DNA from: Hydractinia symbiolongicarpus
Lineage: Eukaryota > Cnidaria > Hydrozoa > Anthoathecata > Hydractiniidae
NCBI RefSeq assembly: GCF_029227915.1
Contig: NC_079880.1
Location: forward strand, 5,892,001 to 5,956,000
Direction of reading: 5' to 3'
Length of the DNA stretch: 64,000 nucleotides
Each line of letters begins with the position of its first letter. The stretch's first letter is position 1. Below the pieces are notes generated by a model. The model worked only from the letters and a program-made list of their open reading frames with translations, was not told the origin of the DNA and ran no database searches. Of the stretch, positions 36,194 through 48,909 are shown in pieces. The position numbers were made by a program, and so were the translations under genes.

Positions 36194-37010
36194 AAACTAC
36201 AAGTCTCATGCGTTTTAGTGGTGAAAAAATAATTTAAAAAATCGTTCGGGAAATGAGTTTACTCCCTGGGTACTTTCTTTGTATACTTTTGACTATACGG
36301 GCCGAGTCCGGGATTTACGGGAAATCGCAGATTTTCGTTTGCCGGCGATTAAACTGCTTTTATTCAGCGTCTCATCAAAAATGAAAACATTTTTAAAAAC
36401 TACAAGTCTCATGCGTTTTAGTGGTGAAAAAATAATTTAAAAAATCGTTCGGGAAATGAGTTTACTCCCTGGGTACTTTCTTTGTATACTTTTGACTATA
36501 CGGGCCGAGTCCAGGATTTACGGGAAATCGCAGGTTTTCGTTTGCCGGCGATTAAACTTCTTTTATTCAGCGTCTCATCAAAAATGAAAACATTTTTAAA
36601 AACTACAAGTCTCATGCGTTTTAGTGGTAAAAAGTAATTTAAAAAATCGTTCGGGAAATGAGTTTACTCCCTGGGTACTTTCTTTGTATACTTTTGACTA
36701 TACGGGCCAAGCCCGGGATTTACGGGAAATCGCAGGTTTTCGTTTGCCGGCGATTAAACTTCTTTTATTCAGCGTCTCATCAAAAATGAAAACATTTTTG
36801 AAAACTACAAGTCTCATGCGTTTTAGTGGTGAAAAAATAATTTAAAAAATCGTTCGGGAAATGAGTTTACTCCCTGGGTACTTTCTTTGTATACTTTTGA
36901 CTATACGGGCCGAGTCCGGGATTTACGGGAAATCGCAGATTTTCGTTTGCCGGCGATTAAACTGCTTTTATTCAGCGTCTCATCAAAAATGAAAACATTT
37001 TTGAAAACCA

Positions 37011-40000
37011 CAAGTCTCATGCGTTTTAGTGGTGAAAAAGTAATTTAAAAAATCGTTCTGGAAATGAGTTTACTCCCTGGGTACTTTCTTTGTATACTTT
37101 TGACTATACAGGCAAGCCCGGGATTTACGGGAAATCGCGGGTTTTTGTTTGCCGGCCATTAAACTTCTTCTAGTCAGCGTTTCATCAAAAATGAAAACAT
37201 TTTTAAAAACTACAAGTCTTATGCGTTTTAGTGGTGAAAAAGTAATTTAAGAAATCGTTCTGGAAATGAGTTTACTCCCTGGGTACTTTCTTTGTAAACT
37301 TTTGACTATACGGGCCGAGTCCGGGATTTAGGGAAATCGCAGGTTTTCGTTTGCCGGCGATTAAACTGCTTTTATTCAGCGTCTCATCAAAAATGAAAAC
37401 ATTTTTGAAAACTACAAGTCTCATGCGTTTTAGTGGTGAAAAAGTAATTTAAAAAATCGTTCGGGAAATGAGTTTACTCCCTGGGTACTTTGTTTGTATA
37501 CTTTTGACTATACGGCCAAGCTCAGGATTTACGGGAAATCGCGGGTTTTCGTTTGCCGGCGATTAAACTTTTTCTATTCAGCGTCTCATCAAAAATGAAA
37601 ACATTTTTAAAAACTACAAGTCTTATGCGTTTTAGTGGTGAAAAAATAATTTAAAAAATCGTTCTGGAAATGAGTTTACTCCCTGGGTACTTTCTTTGTA
37701 TACTTTTGACTATACGGGCCGAGTCCAGGATTTACGGGAAATCGCAGGTTTTCGTTTTCCGGCGATTAAACTGCTTTTATTCAGCGTCTCATCAAAAATG
37801 AAAACATTCTTGAAAACTACAAGTCTCGTGCGTTTTAGTGGTGAAATAATAATTTAAAAAATCGTTTGGGAAATGAGTTTACTCCCTGGGTACTTTCTTT
37901 GTATACTTTTGACTATACGGGCCGAGTCCAGGATTTACGGGAAATCGCAGGTTTTCGTTTGCCGCCGATTAAACTTCTTTTATTCAGCGTCTCATCAAAA
38001 ATGAAAACATTCTTGAAAACTACAAGTCTCGTGCGTTTTAGTGGTGAAATAATAATTTAAAAAATCGTTTGGGAAATGAGTTTACTCCCTGGGTACTTTC
38101 TTTGTATACTTTTGACTATACGGGCCGAGTCCAGGATTTACGGGAAATCGCAGGTTTTCGTTTGCCGGCGATTAAACTTCTTTTATTCAGCGTCTCATCA
38201 AAAATGAAAACATTTTTAAAAACTACAAGTCTCATGCGTTTTAGTGGTAAAAAGTAATTTAAAAAATCGTTCGGGAAATCAGTTTACTCCCTGGGTACTT
38301 TCTTTGTATACTTTTGACTATACGGGCCAAGCCCGGGATTTACGGGAAATCGCAGGTTTTCGTTTGCCGGCGATTAAACTTCTTTTATTCAGAGTCTCAT
38401 CAAAAATGTAAACATTTTTGAAAACTACAAGTCTCATGCGTTTTAGTGGTGAAAAAATAATTTAAAAAATCGTTCGGGAAATGAGTTTACTCCCTGGGTA
38501 CTTTCTTTGTATACTTTTGACTATACGGGCCGAGTCCGGGATTTACGGGAAATCGCAGATTTTCGTTTGCCGGCGATTAAACTGCTTTTATTCAGCGTCT
38601 CATCAAAAATGAAAACAATCTTGAAAACTACAAGTCTCGTGCGTTTTAGTGGTGAAATAATAATTTAAAAAATCGTTTGGGAAATGAGTTTACTCCCTGG
38701 GTACTTTCTTTGTATACTTTTGACTATACGGGCCGAGTCCGGGATTTACGGGAAATCGCAGATTTTCGTTTGCCGGCGATTAAACTGCTTTTATTCAGCG
38801 TCTCATCAAAAATGAAAACATTCTTGAAAACTACAAGTCTCGTGCGTTTTAGTGGTGAAATAATAATTTAAAAAATCGTTTGGGAAATGAGTTTACTCCC
38901 TGGGTACTTTCTTTGTATACTTTTGACTATACGGGCCGAGTCCAGGATTTACGGGAAATCGCGGGTTTTCGTTTGCCGGCGATTAAACTTCTTTTATTCA
39001 GCGTCTCATCAAAAATGAAAACATTTTTATAAACTACAAGTCTTATGCGTTTTAGTGGTGAAAAAATAATTTAAAATATCGTTCTGGAAATGAGTTTACT
39101 CCCTGGGTACTTTCTTTGTATACTTTTGACTATACGGGCCGAGTCCGGGATTTAGGGAAATCGCAGGTTTTCGTTTCCGGCGATTAAACTGCTTTTATTC
39201 AGCGTCTCATCAAAAATGAAAACATTTTTGAAAACTACAAGTCTCATGTGTTTTAGTGGTGAAAAAGTAATTTAAAAAATCGTTCGGGAAATGAGTTTAC
39301 TCCCTGGGTACTTTCTTTGTATACTTTTGACTATACGGCCAAGCCCGGGATTTACGGGAAATCGCAGGTTTTCGTTTGCCGGCGATTAAACTGCTTTTAT
39401 TCAGCGTCTCATCAAAAATGAAAACATTTTTGAAAACCACAAGTCTCATGCGTTTTAGTGGTGAAAAAGTAATTTAAAAAATCGTTCGGGAAATGAGTTT
39501 ACTCCCTGGGTACTTTGTTTGTATACTTTTGACTATACGGCCAAGCTCGGGATTTACGGGAAATCGCGGGTTTTCGTTTGCCGGCGATTAAACTTTTTCT
39601 ATTCAGCGTCTCATCAAAAATGAAAACATTTTTAAAAACTACAAGTCTTATGCGTTTTAGTGGTGAAAAAATAATTTAAAAAATCGTTCTGGAAATGAGT
39701 TTACTCCCTGGGTACTTTCTTTGTATACTTTTGACTATACGGGCCGAGTCCGGGATTTACGGGAAATCGCAGGTTTTCGTTTTCCGGCGATTAAACTGCT
39801 TTTATTCAGCGTCTCATCAAAAATGAAAACATTCTTGAAAACTACAAGTCTCGTGCGTTTTAGTGGTGAAATAATAATTTAAAAAATCGTTTGGGAAATG
39901 AGTTTACTCCCTGGGTACTTTCTTTGTATACTTTTGACTATACGGGCCGAGTCCAGGATTTACGGGAAATCGCAGGTTTTCGTTTGCCGCCGATTAAACT

Positions 40001-43000
40001 TCTTTTATTCAGCGTCTCATCAAAAATGAAAACATTCTTGAAAACTACAAGTCTCGTGCGTTTTAGTGGTGAAATAATAATTTAAAAAATCGTTTGGGAA
40101 ATGAGTTTACTCCCTGGGTACTTTCTTTGTATACTTTTGACTATACGGGCCGAGTCCAGGATTTACGGGAAATCGCAGGTTTTCGTTTGCCGCCGAATAA
40201 ACTTCTTTTATTCAGCGTCTCATCAAAAATGAAAACATTTTTAAAAACTTCAAGTCTCATGCGTTTTAGTGGTAAAAAGTAATTTAAAAAATCGTTCGGG
40301 AAATTAGTTTACTCCCTGGGTACATTCTTTGTATACTTTTGACTATACGGGCCGAGTCCGGGATTTAGGGAAATCGCAGGTTTTCGTTTGCCGGCGATTA
40401 AACTTCTTTTATTCAGCGTCTCATCAAAAATGAAAACATTTTTAAAAACTACAAGTCTTATGCGTTTTAGTGGTGAAAAAATAATTTAAAAAATCGTTCT
40501 GGAAATGAGTTTACTCCCTGGGTACTTTCTTTGTATACTTTTGACTATACGGCCAAGCCCGGGACTTACGGGAAATCGCAGGTTTTCGTTTGCCGGCGAT
40601 TAAACTGCTTTTATTCAGCGTCTCATCAAAAATGAAAACATTTTTGAAAACTACAAGTCTCATGTGTTTTAGTGGTGAAAAAGTAATTTAAAAAATCGTT
40701 CGGGAAATGAGTTTACTCCCTGGGTAATTTCTTTGTATACTTTTGACTATACGGCCAAGCTCGGGATTTACGGGAAATCGCGGGTTTTCGTTTGCCGGCG
40801 ATTAAACTTTTTCTATTCAGCGTCTCATCAAAAATGAAAACATTTTTAAAAACTACAAGTCTTATGCGTTTTAGTGGTGAAAAAATAATTTAAAAAATCG
40901 TTCTGGAAATGAGTTTACTCCCTGGGTACTTTCTTTGTATACTTTTGACTATACGGGCCGAGTCCGGGATTTACGGGAAATCGCAGGTTTTCGTTTTCCG
41001 GCGATTAAACTGCTTTTATTCAGCGTCTCATCAAAAATGAAAACATTCTTGAAAACTACAAGTCTCGTGCGTTTTAGTGGTGAAATAATAATTTAAAAAA
41101 TCGTTTGGGAAATGAGTTTACTCCCTGGGTACTTTCTTTGTATACTTTTGACTATACGGGCCGAGTCCAGGATTTACGGGAAATCGCAGGTTTTCGTTTG
41201 CCGCCGATTAAACTTCTTTTATTCAGCGTCTCATCAAAAATGAAAACATTCTTGAAAACTACAAGTCTCGTGCGTTTTAGTGGTGAAATAATAATTTAAA
41301 AAATCGTTTGGGAAATGAGTTTACTCCCTGGGTACTTTCTTTGTATACTTTTGACTATACGGGCCGAGTCCAGGATTTACGGGAAATCGCAGGTTTTCGT
41401 TTGCCGCCGAATAAACTTCTTTTATTCAGCGTCTCATCAAAAATGAAAACATTTTTAAAAACTTCAAGTCTCATGCGTTTTAGTGGTAAAAAGTAATTTA
41501 AAAAATCGTTCGGAAAATTAGTTTACTCCCTGGGTACATTCTTTGTATACTTTTGACTATACGGGCCGAGTCCGGGATTTAGGGAAATCGCAGGTTTTCG
41601 TTTGCCGGCGATTAAACTGCTTTTATTCAGCGTCTCATCAAAAATGAAAACATTTTTGAAAACCACAAGTCTCATGCGTTTTAGTGGTGAAAAAGTAATT
41701 TAAAAAATCGTTCGGGAAATGAGTTTACTCCCTGGGTACTTTCTTTGTATACTTTTGACTATACAGACAAGCCCGGGATTTACGGGAAATCGCGGGTTTT
41801 CGTTTGCCGGCCATTAAACTTCTTTTAGTCAGCGTCTCATCAAAAATGAAAACATTTTTAAAAACTACTTTCTTTGTATACTTTTGACTATACGGGCCGA
41901 GTCCGGGATTTAGGGAAATCGCAGGTTTTCGTTTCCGGCGATTAAACTGCTTTTATTCAGCGTCTCATCAAAAATGAAAACATTTTTGAAAACTACAAGT
42001 CTCATGTGTTTTAGTGGTGAAAAAGTAATTTAAAAAATCGTTCGGGAAATGAGTTTACTCCCTGGGTACTTTCTTTGTATACTTTTGACTATACGGCCAA
42101 GCCCGGGATTTACGGGAAATCGCAGGTTTTCGTTTGCCGGCGATTAAACTGCTTTTATTCAGCGTCTCATCAAAAATGAAAACATTTTTGAAAACCACAA
42201 GTCTCATGCGTTTTAGTGGTGAAAAAGTAATTTAAAAAATCGTTCGGGAAATGAGTTTACTCCCTGGGTACTTTCTTTGCATACTTTTGACTATACGGGC
42301 CGAGTCCGGGATTTACGGGAGATCGCAGGTTTTCGTTTTCCGGCGATTAAACTGCTTTTATTCAGCGTCTCATCAAAAATGAAAACATTCTTGAAAACTA
42401 CAAGTTTCGTGCGTTTTAGTGGTGAAATAATAATTTAAAAAATCGTTTGGGAAATGAGTTTACTCCCTGGGTACTTTCTTTGTATACTTTTGACTATACG
42501 GGCCGAGTCCAGGATTTACGGGAAATCGCAGGTTTTCGTTTGCCGCCGATTAAACTTCTTTTATTCAGCGTCTCATCAAAAATGAAAACATTCTTGAAAA
42601 CTACAAGTCTCGTGCGTTTTAGTGGTGAAATAATAATTTAAAAAATCGTTTGGGAAATGAGTTTACTTCCTGGGTACTTTCTTTGTCTACTTTTGACTAT
42701 ACGGGCCGAGTCCAGGATTTACGGGAAATCGCAGGTTTTCGTTTGCCGCCGATTAAACTTCTTTTATTCAGCGTCTCATCAAAAATGAAAACATTTTTAA
42801 AAACTTCAAGTCTCATGCGTTTTAGTGGTAAAAAGTAATTTAAAATATCGTTCGGGAAATTAGTTTACTCCCTGGGTACATTCTTTGTATATTTTTGACT
42901 ATACGGGCCAAGCCCGGGATTTACGGGAAATCGCAGGTTTTCGTTTGCCGGCGATTAAACTTCTTTTATTCAGCGTCTCATCAAAAATGAAAACATTTTT

Positions 43001-43099
43001 GAAAACTACAAGTCTCATGCGTTTTAGTGGTGAAAAAATAATTCAAAAAATCGTTCGGGAAATGAGTTTACTCCCTGGGTACTTTCTTTGTATACTTTT
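37011..43099. repeat. Beta-rich segment with recurring 6-mer block
   Basis: A block of about 945 bp at roughly 39455-40400 recurs at 40669-41614 (offset 1214 bp, six monomers) and in part again at about 42.2-42.9 kb. Markers are TTGCCGCCGAATAAAC, AAAACTTCAAG and TTAGTTTACTCCCTGGGTACATTC. Several units carry 1-bp deletions: ACGGCCAAG for ACGGGCCAAG, TTTAGGGAAA for TTTACGGGAAA, and TTTCCGG for TTTGCCGG. The segment also holds the deletion-fused monomer at 41.87 kb. Confidence 0.8.
41734..42063. repeat. Fused monomer pair with ~73-bp internal deletion
   Basis: The distance between GGGTAC landmarks at 41734 and 42064 is 330 bp instead of about 405. AAAAACTAC at 41860-41868 runs directly into TTTCTTTGTATAC. 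The sequence normally found between ...AACTAC and ...GGGTAC is missing. Three 1-bp deletions account for the rest of the shortfall. The junction base triplet TAC (41866-41868) occurs at both ends of the lost segment, so it is a microhomology junction. Confidence 0.88.
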
Positions 43100-46000
43100 G
43101 ACTATACGGGCCGAGTCCGGGATTTAGGGAAATCGCAGGTTTTCGTTTGCCGGCGATTAAACTGCTATTTTTCCGCGTCTCATCAAAAATGAAAACATTT
43201 TTAAAAACTACAAGTCTTATGCGTTTTAGTGATGAAAAAATAATTTAAAAAATCGTTCTGGAAATGAGTTTACTCACAGGGTACTTTCTTTGTATACATT
43301 CGACTATACGTGCCAAGCCCGGGATTTACGGGAAATCTCGGGTTTTCGTTTGCCGGCGATTAAACTGCTTCTATTCAGCGTCTCATCAAAAATGAAAACA
43401 TTCTTGAAAACTACAAGTTTCATGCGTTTTAGTGGTGAAATAATAATTTAAAAAATCGTTTGGGAAATGAGTTTACTCCCTGGGTACTTTCTTTGTATAC
43501 TTTTGACTATACGGGCCGAGTCCAGGATTTACGGGAAATCGCAGGTTTTCGTTTGCCGGCGATTAAACTTCTTTTATTCAGCGTCTCATCAAAAATGAAA
43601 ACATTTTTAAAAACTGCAAGTCTCATGCGTTTTAGTGGTGAAAAAGTGATTTAAAAAATCGTTCGGGAAATAAGTTCACTCCCTGGGTATTTTCTTTGTA
43701 TACTTTCGACTATACGGGCCAAGCCCGGGATTTACGGGAAATCGCGGGTTTTCGTTTGCCGGCGATTAAACTTCTTTTATTCAGCGTCTCATCAAAAATG
43801 AAAACATTTTTGAAAACTACAAGTCTCATGCGTTTTAGTGGTGAAAAAATAATTTAAAAAATCGTTCGGGAAATGAGTTTACTCCCTGGGTACTTTCTTT
43901 GTATACTTTTGACTGCACGGGCCATGCCGGGATTTACGGGAAATCACGGGTTTTCGTTTGCCGGCGATTAAACTTCTTTTATTCAGCGTCTCATCAAAAA
44001 TGAAAACATTTTTAAAAACTACAAGACTTATGCGTTTTAGTGGTGAAAAAATAATTTAAAAAATCGTTCTGGAAATGAGTTTACTCCCTGGGTACTTTCT
44101 TTGTATACATTCGACTATACGGTCCAAGCCCGGGATTTACGGGAAATCGCGGGTTTTCGTTTGCCGGCGATTAAACTTCTTTTATTCAGCGTCTCATCAA
44201 AAATGAAAACATTTTTAAAAACTACAAGTCTTATGCGTTTTAGTGGTGAAAAAATAATTTAAAAAATCGTTCTGGAAATGAGTTTACACCCTGGGTACTT
44301 TCTTTGTATACTTTTGACTATACGGGCCGAGTCCGGGATTTAGGGAAATCGCAGGTTTTCGTTTGCCGGCGATTAAACTGCTATTTTTCCGCGTCTCATC
44401 AAAAATGAAAACATTTTTAAAAACTGCAAGTCTCATGCGTTTTAGTGGTGAAAAAGTGATTTAAAAAATCGTTCGGGAAATGAGTTTACTCCCTGGGTAT
44501 TTTCTTTGTATACTTTCGACTATACGGGCCAAGCCCGGGATTTACGGGAAATCGCGGGTTTTCGTTTGCCGGCGATTAAACTTCTTTTATTCAGCGTCTC
44601 ATCAAAAATGAAAACATTTTTGAAAACTACAAGTCTCATGCGTTTTAGTGGTGAAAAAATAATTTAAAAAATCGTTCGGGAAATGAGTTTACTCCCTGGG
44701 TACTTTCTTTGTATACTTTTGACTGTACGGGCCAAGCCGGGATTTACGGGAAATCACAGGTTTTCGTTTGCCGGCGATTAAACTTCTTTTATTCAGCGTC
44801 TCATCAAAAATGAAAACATTTTTAAAAACTACAAGACTTATGCGTTTTAGTGGTGAAAAAATTATTTAAAAAATCGTTCTGGAAATGAGTTTATTCCCTG
44901 GGTACTTTCTTTGTATACATTCGACTATACGGTCCAAGCCCGGGATTTACGGGAAATCGCGGGTTTTCGTTTGCCGGCGATTAAACTTCTTTTATTCAGC
45001 GTCTCATCAAAAATGAAAACATTTTCAAAAACTACAAGTCTTATGCGTTTTAGTGGTGAAAAAATAATTTAAAAAATCGTTCTGGAAATGAGTTTACTCC
45101 CTGGGTACTTTCTTTGTATACTTTTGACTATACGGGCCGAGTCCGGGATTTAGGGAAATCGCAGGTTTTCGTTTGCCGGCGATTAAACTGCTATTTTTCC
45201 GCGTCTCATCAAAAATGAAAACATTTTTAAAAACTACAAGTCTTATGCGTTTTAGTGATGAAAAAATAATTTAAAAAATCGTTCTGGAAATGAGTTTACT
45301 CACAGGGTACTTTCTTTGTATACATTCGACTATACGTGCCAAGCCCGGGATTTACGGGAAATCTCGGGTTTTCGTTTGCCGGCGATTAAACTGCTTCTAT
45401 TCAGCGTCTCATCAAAAATGAAAACATTCTTGAAAACTACAAGTTTCATGCGTTTTAGTGGTGAAATAATAATTTAAAAAATCGTTTGGGAAATGAGTTT
45501 ACTCCCTGGGTACTTTCTTTGTATACTTTTGACTATACGGGCCGAGTCCAGGATTTACGGGAAATCGCAGGTTTTCGTTTGCCGGCGATTAAACTTCTTT
45601 TATTCAGCGTCTCATCAAAAATGAAAACATTTTTAAAAACTGCAAGTCTCATGCGTTTTAGTGGTGAAAAAGTGATTTAAAAAATCGTTCGGGAAATGAG
45701 TTTACTCCCTGGGTATTTTCTTTGTATACTTTCGACTATACGGGCCAAGCCCGGGATTTACGGGAAATCGCGGGTTTTCGTTTGCCGGCGATTAAACTTC
45801 TTTTATTCAGCGTCTCATCAAAAATGAAAACATTTTTGAAAACTACAAGTCTCATGCGTTTTAGTGGTGAAAAAATAATTTAAAAAATCGTTCGGGAAAT
45901 GAGTTTACTCCCTGTGTACTTTCTTTGTATACTTATGACTGTACGGGCCAAGCCGGGATTTACGGGAAATCACGGGTTTTCGTTTGCCGGCGATTAAACT

Positions 46001-47090
46001 TCTTTTATTCAGCGTCTCATCAAAAATGAAAACATTTTTAAAAACTACAAGACTTATGCGTTTTAGTGGTGAAAAAATAATTTAAAAAATCGTTCTGGAA
46101 ATGAGTTTACTCCCTGGGTACTTTGTTTGTATACTTTTGACTATACGGGCCAAGCCCGGGATTTACGGGAAATCGCGGGTTTTCGTTTGCCGGCGATTAA
46201 ACTTCTTTTATTCAGCGTCTCATCAAAAATGAAAACATTTTTAAAAACTGCAAGTCTCATGCGTTTTAGTGGTGAAAAAGTGATTTAAAAAATCGTTCGG
46301 GAAATGAGTTTACTCCCTGGGTATTTTCTTTGTATACTTTCGACTATACGGGCCAAGCCCGGGATTTACGGGAAATCGCGGGTTTTCGTTTGCCGGCGAT
46401 TAAACTTCTTTTATTCAGCGTCTCATCAAAAATGAAAACATTTTTGAAAACTACAAGTCTCATGCGTTTTAGTGGTGAAAAAATAATTTAAAAAATCGTT
46501 CGGGAAATGAGTTTACTCCCTGTGTACTTTCTTTGTATACTTTTGACTGTACGGGCCAAGCCGGGATTTACGGGAAATCACGGGTTTTCGTTTGCCGGCG
46601 ATTAAACTTCTTTTATTCAGCGTCTCATCAAAAATGAAAACATTTTTAAAAACTACAAGACTTATGCGTTTTAGTGGTGAAAAAATAATTTAAAAAATCG
46701 TTCTGGAAATGAGTTTACTCCCTGGGTACTTTGTTTGTATACTTTTGACTATACGGGCCAAGCCCGGGATTTACGGGAAATCGCGGGTTTTCGTTTGCCG
46801 GCGATTAAACTTCTTTTATTCAGCGTCTCATCAAAAATGAAAACATTTTTAAAAACTACAAGTCTTATGCGTTTTAGTGGTGAAAAAATAATTTAAAAAA
46901 TCGTTCTGGAAATGAGTTTACTCCCTGGGTACTTTCTTTGTATACTTTTGACTATACGGGCCGAGTCCGGGATTTAGGGAAATCGCAGGTTTTCGTTTGC
47001 CGGCGATTAAACTGCTTTTATTCAGCGTCTCATCAAAAATGAAAACATTTTTGAAAACCACAAGTCTCATGCGTTTTAGTGGTGAAAAAG
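43100..47090. repeat. Beta-derived segment with 10-mer, 4-mer and 3-mer repeats
   Basis: Two blocks at offset 2026 bp (ten monomers) share ACTGCTATTTTTCCGCG (43162/45188), TATACGTGCC (43305/45331) and AAATCTCGGG. GGGTATTTTC plus ACTTTCGAC units occur at 43685, 44495, 45711 and 46319, that is 810, 1216 and 608 bp apart. The 608-bp spacing is a 3-mer tandem duplication over about 45577-46857. GACTGTACGGGCCAAGCCGGG near 45947 and 46554 supports it. Confidence 0.82.
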
Positions 47091-48401
47091 TAATTTAAAA
47101 AATCGTTCTGGAAATGAGTTTTCTCCTTGGGTACTTTCTTTGTATACTTTTGACTATACGGGCCGAGTCCGGGATTTAGGGAAATCGCAGGTTTTCGTTT
47201 GCCGGCGATTAAACTGCTTTTATTCAGCGTCTCATCAAAAATGAAAACATTTTTGAAAACTACAAGTCTCATGCGTTTTAGTGGTGAAAAAGTAATTTAA
47301 AAAATCGTTCGGGAAATGAGTTTACTCCCTGGGTACTTTCTTTTTATACTTTTGACTATACGGGCCGAGTCCGGCATTTACGGGAAATCGCAGGTTTTCG
47401 TTTGCCGGCGATTAAACTGCTTTTATTCAGCGTCTCATCAAAAATGAAAACATTCTTGAAAACTACAAGTCTCGTGCGTTTTAGTGGTGAAATAATAATT
47501 TAAAAAATCGTTTGGGAAATGAGTTTACGCCCTGGGTACTTTCTTTGTATACTTTGGCTATACGGGCCGAGTCCAGGATTTACGGGAAATCGCAGGTTTT
47601 CGTTTGCCGGCGATTAAACTTCTTTTATTCAGCGTCTCATCAAAAATGAAAACATTTTTAAAAGCTACATGTCTCATGCGTTTTAGTGGTAAAAAGTAAT
47701 TTAAAAAATCGTTCGGGAAATGAGTTTATACCTGGGTACTTTCTTTGTATACTTTTGACTATACGGGCCGAGTCCGGGATTTACGGGAAATCGCAGGTTT
47801 TCATTTGCCGGCGATTAAACTGCTTTTATTCAGCGTCTCATCAAAAATGAAAACATTTTTGAAAACTACAAGTCTCATGTGTTTAAGTGGTGAAAAAGTA
47901 ATTTAAAAAATCGTTCGGGAAATGAGTTTACTCCCTGGGTACTTTCTTTGTATACTTTTGACTATACGGCCAAGCCCGGGATTTACGGGAAATCGCGGGT
48001 TTTCGTTTGCCGGCGATTAAACTGCTTTTATTCAGCGTCTCATCAAAAATGAAAACATTCTTGAGAACTACAAGTCTCGTGCGTTTTAGTGGTAAAAAGT
48101 AATTTAAAAAATCGTTCGGGAAATGAGTTTACTCCCTGGGTACTTTCTTTGTATACTTTTGACTATACGGGCCAAGCCCGGGATTTACGGGAAATCGCGG
48201 GTTTTCGTTTGCCGGCGATTAAACTTCTTTTATTCAGCGTCTCATCAAAAATGAAAATATTTTTAAGAACTACAAGTCTTATGCGTTTTAGTGGTGAAAA
48301 AATAATTTAAAAAATCGTTCTGGAAATGAGTTTACTCCCTGGGTACTTTCTTTGTATACTTTTGACTATACGGGCCGAGTCCGGGATTTACGGGAAATCG
48401 C
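47091..48401. repeat. 1311-bp duplicated block, copy 1 (offset 1819 bp)
   Basis: Matches 48910-50220 at offset 1819 bp. Shared rare markers are GAGTTTTCTCCTTGGG (47117/48936), CTTTTTATAC (47341/49160), GTCCGGCATTT, the 2-bp-shorter ACTTTGGCTATAC (47552/49371), the deleted GAGTTTATACCTGGG (47722/49541), AAAGCTACATG, TTTTCATTTGCC and TGTTTAAGTGG. I noticed no substitution between the copies. They are separated by 508 bp of other monomers, so this is not a simple adjacent duplication. Confidence 0.9.
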
Positions 48402-48909
48402 GGGTTTTCGTTAGCCGGCGATTAAACTTCTTTTATTCAGCGTCTCATCAAAAATGAAAACATTTTTAAAAACTACAAGTCTTATGCGTTTTAGTGGTGA
48501 AAAAATAATTTAAAAAATCGTTCTGGAAATGAGTTTACTCCCTGGGTACTTTATTTGTATACTTTTGACTATACGGGCCGAGTCCGGGATTTAGGGAAAT
48601 CGCAGGTTTTCGTTTGCCGGCGATTAAACTGCTTTTATTCAGCGTCTCAACAAAAATGAAAACATTTTTGAAAACCACAAGTCTCATGCGTTTTAGTGGT
48701 GAAAAAGTAATTTAAAAAATCGTTCGGGAAATGAGTTTACTCCCTGGGTACTTTCTTTGTATACTTTTGACTATACGGCCAAGCCCGGGATTTACGGGAA
48801 ATCGCGGGTTTTCGTTTGCCGGCGATTAAACTTCTTTTATTCAGCGTCTCATCAAAAATGAAAACATTTTTAAAAACTACAAGTCTTATGCGTTTTAGTG
48901 GTGAAAAAA

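Larger units (their letters stand above)
36065..36267. repeat. Representative beta-type satellite monomer (203 bp)
   Basis: This unit is close to the consensus of the right half of the array and serves as the reference for monomer positions (1 = first G of GGGTAC). Landmarks are GTATAC at 14-19, GACTATACGGGCC at 24-36, CGGG at 31, 42 and 51, GGTTTTCGTTTGCCGG at 63-78, ATTAAAC at 81-87, a variable triplet at 88-90, CGTCTCATC at 101-109, the AAAAATG/CATTTTT dyad, the TCATGCG block at 142-148, an A-rich segment ending in AATTTAA, then TTCGGG at 182-187. Hand count: 35 C, 41 G and 12 CpG. Most other units differ by class-specific substitutions or 1-bp deletions. Confidence 0.95.
35818..37010. repeat. 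3-mer tandem duplication (608 bp)
   Basis: Three-unit block starting near 35818 recurs at offset 608 bp. The order in both copies is a GTCCAGG unit ending in GGTAAAAAGTAATTT, then a CCAAGCCCGGG unit, then a unit with CGCAGATTTTCG. The copies separate near 36373/36981, where TTTTTAAAAACTAC becomes TTTTTGAAAACCAC. Confidence 0.82.

Noticed and set aside
36065-36267. Promoter, terminator or ribosome-binding signals inside the monomer
   Set aside because: AT-rich strings and the hairpin followed by T or A runs resemble such signals by chance. There is no gene for them to serve.
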